From Cryomorphaceae bacterium (lineage in GTDB: Bacteria > Bacteroidota > Bacteroidia > Flavobacteriales_D > Crocinitomicaceae), in NCBI GenBank assembly GCA_021300505.1, contig JAJTDQ010000015.1, positions 1 through 39,207 on the forward strand: a stretch of DNA of 39,207 nt, written 5' to 3'. A model generated the notes under the pieces. That model was not told where the DNA came from and did not search any database. It saw only the letters and a list, made by a program, of their open reading frames with translations. The translations under genes and the position numbers were made by a program. Of the stretch, positions 35,168 through 39,207 are shown one piece after another. How positions within the stretch are numbered: position 1 is the first letter of the stretch; each line of letters starts with the position of its first letter.

Positions 35168-35605
35168 ATGAAAATACGATCTCTACTCTTTATTTCACTG
35201 CTAACACTGCTATCTCAGTCTACAATAGCACAAAATGGTGACATGAATAATTTGGTGATTATCGGAAACAACATTGGTACTGTTTCTTTGAAGAAAACCA
35301 CGTTAATAAATGTATTAAAAGGCCGTTTAGATTCTTGGAACAACAATGTTACCGTTAAAATCGTGCTCCCTTCTCAAAAAAACGAGTCAGCCGCACTAAC
35401 AGCAAAAGTGTTTTACGGAACAACGGTCAAAGGCATGCAAAAATTTTGGTTGTCCTTGGTTTTTCAAGGAAGAGCAAATCCACCAATTTTCTTAGACACC
35501 GACGAAGAAATCATCATTTTTGTTCAAAAAAATCCAGGTTCAATAGGTGTGATCCATGAAGGCGTCGATTACCCTAAGAGTCTAAAAATTAATATTATCA
35601 ATTAG
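35168..35605 (+). CDS. Small PstS-like periplasmic binding protein
   Basis: I use the ATG at 35168, giving 145 residues with a signal peptide ending TIAQ at residue 22. The mature part resembles the phosphate-binding-protein-like (PstS, PBP-like) fold but is only one lobe long. It contains LKGRLDSWNNNVTVKIVLP, MQKFWLSLVFQGRANPPIF and NPGSIGVIHEG. The equivalents in PstS-like proteins are the F-x-G-x-x-x-x-W, yW-x-x-x-x-F-x-G and pGaIGY patterns. No ABC transporter genes are nearby, so a role in signalling, not uptake, is likely. The ligand could be phosphate or another oxyanion. It lies between the outer-membrane barrel and the kinase. Confidence 0.75.
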   Translation: MKIRSLLFISLLTLLSQSTIAQNGDMNNLVIIGNNIGTVSLKKTTLINVLKGRLDSWNNNVTVKIVLPSQKNESAALTAKVFYGTTVKGMQKFWLSLVFQGRANPPIFLDTDEEIIIFVQKNPGSIGVIHEGVDYPKSLKINIIN

Positions 35606-35614
35606 AGAACAATC

Positions 35615-37327
35615 ATGCTTAGAGGCCTTTCTATTCAAATTTGGTTACCCTTTACGGTTTTATTCTTGATTATCACGATTGCATTTAATTTATACTATCC
35701 AAAAAAACAAGAAGACTTTTATATTAAAAATAAAAACAACGAACTCAAGGAATTAGCGAAAACGGTTGGATTAGGTGTCGAACTTTCATTAAGTGAAGAT
35801 AACTTTCAAGGTCTCAAAAAGACACTCGACTTTGCGTCTGGAAGAAAGGATTTTGAATTCATTGCCATTGTCGTGCGAGAAGGTTTGACCGAAAGGGTTT
35901 TTACAAGTTATCCTATCCTTCCTGAAAAAGAAATCTTAACGAAAAAATCGGAAAAATACATTTACCAACGCAGCAAATTCTCTAGTAATGAATTTCATGG
36001 ATACATATTAATTGCCGCGTCTAAACGGAAAATGTCCGAAGAGCTTTCTGCACTTAACCGACCGATATACTTTTCTACTCTCATCATATTCTTTTTAACG
36101 TTTATTAGTTATGTAGCAATTGCAAGACGAATAACTCGGCCCTTGAATCAACTCGTAAAGATCACCGAGGATATGCGGGTTGAAAATTTCAATAACTTTC
36201 CATTGCATCAATTTACTCGTGATGAAATCGGTAAGTTAGGGCAATCCATTTATGATCTGCAACAAAAACTCATTGAACAACGGAATCAAAATAAGGAATT
36301 ATATGATGGATTGGAGCACGAGATAAAACTTCGAACGAAAGAACTCGAGCAAGCAACAGATGATCTTATCGAATCACAAAGGGCTGCTTCACTTGCGAAT
36401 TATACTATGAATGTCAATTCTGGTACAGGCAAATTCCCCGAGCTTCTATTCAAGCTGTTGGAAATCGATCAATCCGAGAGTCTTTCATTGGAAACACTAA
36501 AAACATTCGTCCACAAGGATGATTACCTTTCATTTTCCTCTCTTATTGATCACCCAAGTGAGGGGTCAAACTTTAAAAATGAATTTTGCTTAATCAGCAC
36601 GAGTGGCAATTCATTTTGGCTTTCGATAAGTGGATTAATAAAAAGAGATGTTCATTCGACTAATCTTATGATTAGTGGATTATTACAGGACATTACTGAA
36701 CGAAAGAGCTATGAAAACGAGATTAAAAAATTATCATTGGTTGCTCAGAACACCTCCAATTGTGTCATAATTACAGATGCCTACCGAAAAATAATTTGGG
36801 TTAACGAAAGTACATTGAAAATTACTGGTTACAGCCGTGATGAGATTATAGGTAACACGCCTAAAATGTTTCAATGTGAAAAAACTAATCCTAAAACAAT
36901 AGACTTTATTCGCGAAAAACTCGATGAAAATGAAAGGGTTAACTGCGAAGTTCTCAATCGTTCAAAAGATGGGAGGGATTATTGGCTAGATTTAAATATT
37001 GTTCCCCTTTTCAATGAAAGTGATGATCTTTATGGTTATATCGCCGTTGAAACAGACATCACTCCAATCAAAGAAGCATCGTTGGAACTTGAAGAGCGAG
37101 AGAAGCAATTGAGAGATATTTTGGATAATTCATCTGAAATGATTCATACGTTGGACAAAAAAGGAAATCTGCTTTGGGTTAATCAATCGTGGAAAGACAA
37201 CCTTGGTGTATCTGATTCTGATCTTCATAATCGCAATATCTCTGAATTTTTCGATCATAAAACGAAATTAGAATTTACTTGGCCAATATTACGCAGATTG
37301 TTAATGCAGAACGAGAACTTAACATGA
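35615..37327 (+). CDS. Sensor half of a split histidine kinase (HAMP-PAS-PAS-partial PAS)
   Basis: The 570-residue protein has TM1 at about 8-26, a periplasmic sensor domain at about 28-147, TM2 at about 148-168 and a HAMP domain to about 222. A coiled coil follows to about 262. PAS 1 (about 262-367) ends at DITERK, PAS 2 (about 374-490) ends at TDITPIK, and PAS 3 starts at about 498 (NLLWVNQSWKDNLG). PAS 3 breaks off near residue 553; the last 17 residues (after KLEF) look out of frame. The C-terminal kinase region is in the next frame. About 45-50 residues of PAS 3 seem missing at the junction near 37276. The stop overlaps an ATG of the next frame (ATGA). It could be a real split kinase, a decayed gene, or a consensus error. 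Confidence 0.82.
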   Translation: MLRGLSIQIWLPFTVLFLIITIAFNLYYPKKQEDFYIKNKNNELKELAKTVGLGVELSLSEDNFQGLKKTLDFASGRKDFEFIAIVVREGLTERVFTSYPILPEKEILTKKSEKYIYQRSKFSSNEFHGYILIAASKRKMSEELSALNRPIYFSTLIIFFLTFISYVAIARRITRPLNQLVKITEDMRVENFNNFPLHQFTRDEIGKLGQSIYDLQQKLIEQRNQNKELYDGLEHEIKLRTKELEQATDDLIESQRAASLANYTMNVNSGTGKFPELLFKLLEIDQSESLSLETLKTFVHKDDYLSFSSLIDHPSEGSNFKNEFCLISTSGNSFWLSISGLIKRDVHSTNLMISGLLQDITERKSYENEIKKLSLVAQNTSNCVIITDAYRKIIWVNESTLKITGYSRDEIIGNTPKMFQCEKTNPKTIDFIREKLDENERVNCEVLNRSKDGRDYWLDLNIVPLFNESDDLYGYIAVETDITPIKEASLELEEREKQLRDILDNSSEMIHTLDKKGNLLWVNQSWKDNLGVSDSDLHNRNISEFFDHKTKLEFTWPILRRLLMQNENLT

Positions 37328-38811
37328 TCTCGAATTTACAGAAAATCCTTATGGACATTTCCATAGACTTTTTAAATGTTGATCCTCTTGAAACCAAAGA
37401 GATCGTTTGGAAATCGATTGAAAAAATTGGGAAATTTCTGCAAGTTGAAGTTATTTCAACAATTAATTTGTTAGATGAAAGAAGTATACTTCAGGATACA
37501 TTGAATCAAGCAGATACCGAAAAAATCAAGCTGTCAGAGAACGCTAATTCAACTGAAAATATCCCGAATGGTAATCACTTAGCTCAAAATCGAATATTGA
37601 TTCCATTAATACGCGATAACAATACTGTTGGAGATCTTATTTTAATTTTTCCAAGTTCTAGAATAATTTTACCTCAAGAAATAGAACTCTTAAAGCTATA
37701 TGCGACAATGCTTGTTAACATTGAAAACAGGTACTTATCTGCTAGTGAATTAAGCGACGCTAAGAAAGAAATTGAAGCGATGAATTCAACGCTTGAATCG
37801 AAAGTCCTCGAAAACACGAAGCGAAATCTTGATTTATCGAAAACAATTGTAGAACAAGAAAAAATGGCAACAATCGGTGAGATTTCAGCAGGAATTGCAC
37901 ATGATTTGAATACTCCATTAGGTGCGATCAAAATTGGGGCTGAAAGTATCAGCTACTCACTAGAATCACTTTTCAAACTATTTCCAAAGCTGTCAGATGA
38001 GGAAATTAAGTTATTGTTGGAACTATCACGCAACAGAAAAATTGAAGTTTTCGTTGGTGGACTGCAATTAATGCGTGAATCAAAAGATATGATCGAATTT
38101 TTACAGAACGATCTTGGACTTGATCATTTGAACATAAAAAAAATAGCAGAACTTTTTGTAAAGTGTAGGATAAACAGGGAAGACAAAGAATTGATTTTCA
38201 ATATTATGCGTTTTCAAAATACGGAAACCTTCCTTGAGACACTATCAACAGTATTAACTACCTATTCTATGCTTTCCTCAGTAGGAGATTCAGTTACGAA
38301 AGCCACGGATGTCGTTCAAAATGTAAGATCATTCATCAAAAAAGATATATCAAGTGGAATCAAAAGGAAAGAGATTAACTTAAAAGATAATATCCGGATT
38401 GTATTAAACATTTTTAATTACGAATTCAAGAAGAACGTGAACCTCGAGGTTGACATAGCTGACCAACTTATTATAAAAGGTTTCGATGTCAAACTTTTCC
38501 AATTATGGTCTAATCTGATTAAGAATGCCATAGATGCTATGGAAAAAACAACAGACAAAAAGCTAATCATCAAAGGCTTCGAAAAGGAAGGAAATATACT
38601 TGTATCTATCTCTAACAATGGGGAAATGATCCCACAAGAGATTCAGGACCATATATTTAAAAAGTTCTTTTCGACTAAAAAAGAAAAAAATGGAACTGGA
38701 CTGGGATTAAGCATTGTTCAAAATGTGATACATGAGCATAGCGCGAAAATCACTTTAAATTCGAATGAAGAATTAACTACATTTACTGTTCAATTTAAAA
38801 AGATTAGCTAG
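37324..38811 (+). CDS. Kinase half of the split histidine kinase (GAF-HisKA-HATPase)
   Basis: From the ATG at 37324 this encodes 495 residues. The same frame is open further upstream and there reads ANITQIVNAEREL, the exit of a PAS domain, showing that it was once fused to the preceding protein. A GAF-like domain covers about 1-140, followed by a coiled coil. The phospho-acceptor is His193 in GIAHDLNTPLG. About 95 helical residues are inserted between the two HisKA helices (roughly 220-315). The HATPase domain has NLIKNAIDAM, SNNGEMIP and GTGLGLSIV. The G1 box has Asn where Asp is usual, a change common in this kinase group. It should phosphorylate the regulator at 33653. Confidence 0.85.
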   Translation: MISNLQKILMDISIDFLNVDPLETKEIVWKSIEKIGKFLQVEVISTINLLDERSILQDTLNQADTEKIKLSENANSTENIPNGNHLAQNRILIPLIRDNNTVGDLILIFPSSRIILPQEIELLKLYATMLVNIENRYLSASELSDAKKEIEAMNSTLESKVLENTKRNLDLSKTIVEQEKMATIGEISAGIAHDLNTPLGAIKIGAESISYSLESLFKLFPKLSDEEIKLLLELSRNRKIEVFVGGLQLMRESKDMIEFLQNDLGLDHLNIKKIAELFVKCRINREDKELIFNIMRFQNTETFLETLSTVLTTYSMLSSVGDSVTKATDVVQNVRSFIKKDISSGIKRKEINLKDNIRIVLNIFNYEFKKNVNLEVDIADQLIIKGFDVKLFQLWSNLIKNAIDAMEKTTDKKLIIKGFEKEGNILVSISNNGEMIPQEIQDHIFKKFFSTKKEKNGTGLGLSIVQNVIHEHSAKITLNSNEELTTFTVQFKKIS

Positions 38812-38816
38812 TCTCA

Positions 38817-39207
38817 ATGATTAAACGTTGCATTTTTTCATTTGTCATCTTGTTGACCCACCAAGTCAACGCACAAGGATTGTATTTTCCACCTAACGTT
38901 GGTGATCAATGGGATACCATACATCCGCAAACATTGGGATGGTGTCAACCGAAAATAGACAGCCTGTATGCCTACTTGGACACCAACAATACCAAGGCTT
39001 TTATCCTTTTGAAGGACGGGAAAATCGTTCTTGAGAAATATTTTGGAACACACACGGCAACAACTCCATGGTATTGGGCATCGGCAGGAAAAACAATCAC
39101 CTCCTTCATGGTGGGAATGGCTCAGCAAGATGGTTATTTATCCATTGAGGACACTACGTCGCAGTACCTCGGGCAAGGTTGGACAAACACCACACCTGCG
39201 CAAGAGG
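38817..39207 (+). CDS. Serine hydrolase (beta-lactamase family), 5' part only
   Basis: The reading frame starts at the ATG at 38817 and runs off the window; 130 codons are visible. It begins with a signal peptide (MIKRCIFSFVILLTHQVNAQ). The visible part has AFILLKDGKIVLEKYFG and then SAGKTITSF, where Ser89 and Lys92 form the SxxK nucleophile motif of class C beta-lactamase-like serine hydrolases. QDGYLSIEDT follows, as usual in this family. It is probably a periplasmic or secreted peptidase or esterase. The gap from the kinase stop is 5 bases, but its base composition is less A/T-rich than the cluster, so it may be an older neighbour. Confidence 0.85.
   Translation, partial: MIKRCIFSFVILLTHQVNAQGLYFPPNVGDQWDTIHPQTLGWCQPKIDSLYAYLDTNNTKAFILLKDGKIVLEKYFGTHTATTPWYWASAGKTITSFMVGMAQQDGYLSIEDTTSQYLGQGWTNTTPAQE

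Overview
The window reads as chromosome of a Bacteroidota bacterium, most likely Flavobacteriales close to Crocinitomicaceae or Fluviicola (this placement is inference). Three things seen in the sequence point there: secreted proteins ending in type IX secretion (T9SS) sorting domains (FPNP motifs), two M43 cytophagalysin-type metalloproteases, and promoters of the Bacteroidota form TTG / TAnnTTTG instead of -35/-10 boxes. Most genes are ordinary chromosomal genes on the + strand. No tRNA, rRNA, CRISPR array, insertion sequence or prophage was seen.

Layout. 1-3.0 kb: pgk, then an ECF sigma factor with a probable self-recognised promoter and an overlapping membrane anti-sigma-like protein. 3.2-3.7 kb: a small lipocalin-like lipoprotein on the minus strand with a clear terminator. 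3.8-5.4 kb: the carboxyltransferase subunit of an acyl-CoA carboxylase. 5.4-9.1 kb: a FIST-domain sensor, a GAF/PAS histidine kinase and a single-domain response regulator, which resembles NosP-type signalling units. 9.2-13.1 kb: aspS, a DUF3050 protein and a membrane-anchored protein of unknown function. 13.1-13.7 kb: a minus-strand pair encoding a CutA-like protein and a small conserved protein. 13.9-17.4 kb: a T9SS cargo protein, a cystathionine gamma-synthase-type enzyme and an SDR reductase. 17.5-21.9 kb: two tandem paralogous secreted M43 proteases. 22.2-24.3 kb: xseA-xseB and a rhodanese lipoprotein. 24.6-29.4 kb: cysS, a four-helix-bundle protein and polA, which carries an internal deletion with a frame change. 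29.4-32.8 kb: a large UPF1-like SF1 helicase on the minus strand. 33.6-38.8 kb: a visibly A/T-rich cluster of response regulator, outer-membrane barrel, small PstS-like periplasmic protein and a HAMP/PAS/GAF histidine kinase split into two reading frames. The window ends inside a serine hydrolase (beta-lactamase family).

The most interesting parts are the 33.6-38.8 kb cluster, which looks like a complete solute-sensing phosphorelay (outer-membrane channel, periplasmic binding protein, membrane kinase, CheY-like regulator), and the FIST-kinase-regulator operon. Two genes, polA and the split kinase, each lack an internal segment at a frame switch, so either real gene decay or consensus error must be considered. 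All gene-free gaps above 300 bases downstream of position 2962 hold diverged copies of shared short repeats built from mini-hairpins and AATT-rich linkers.
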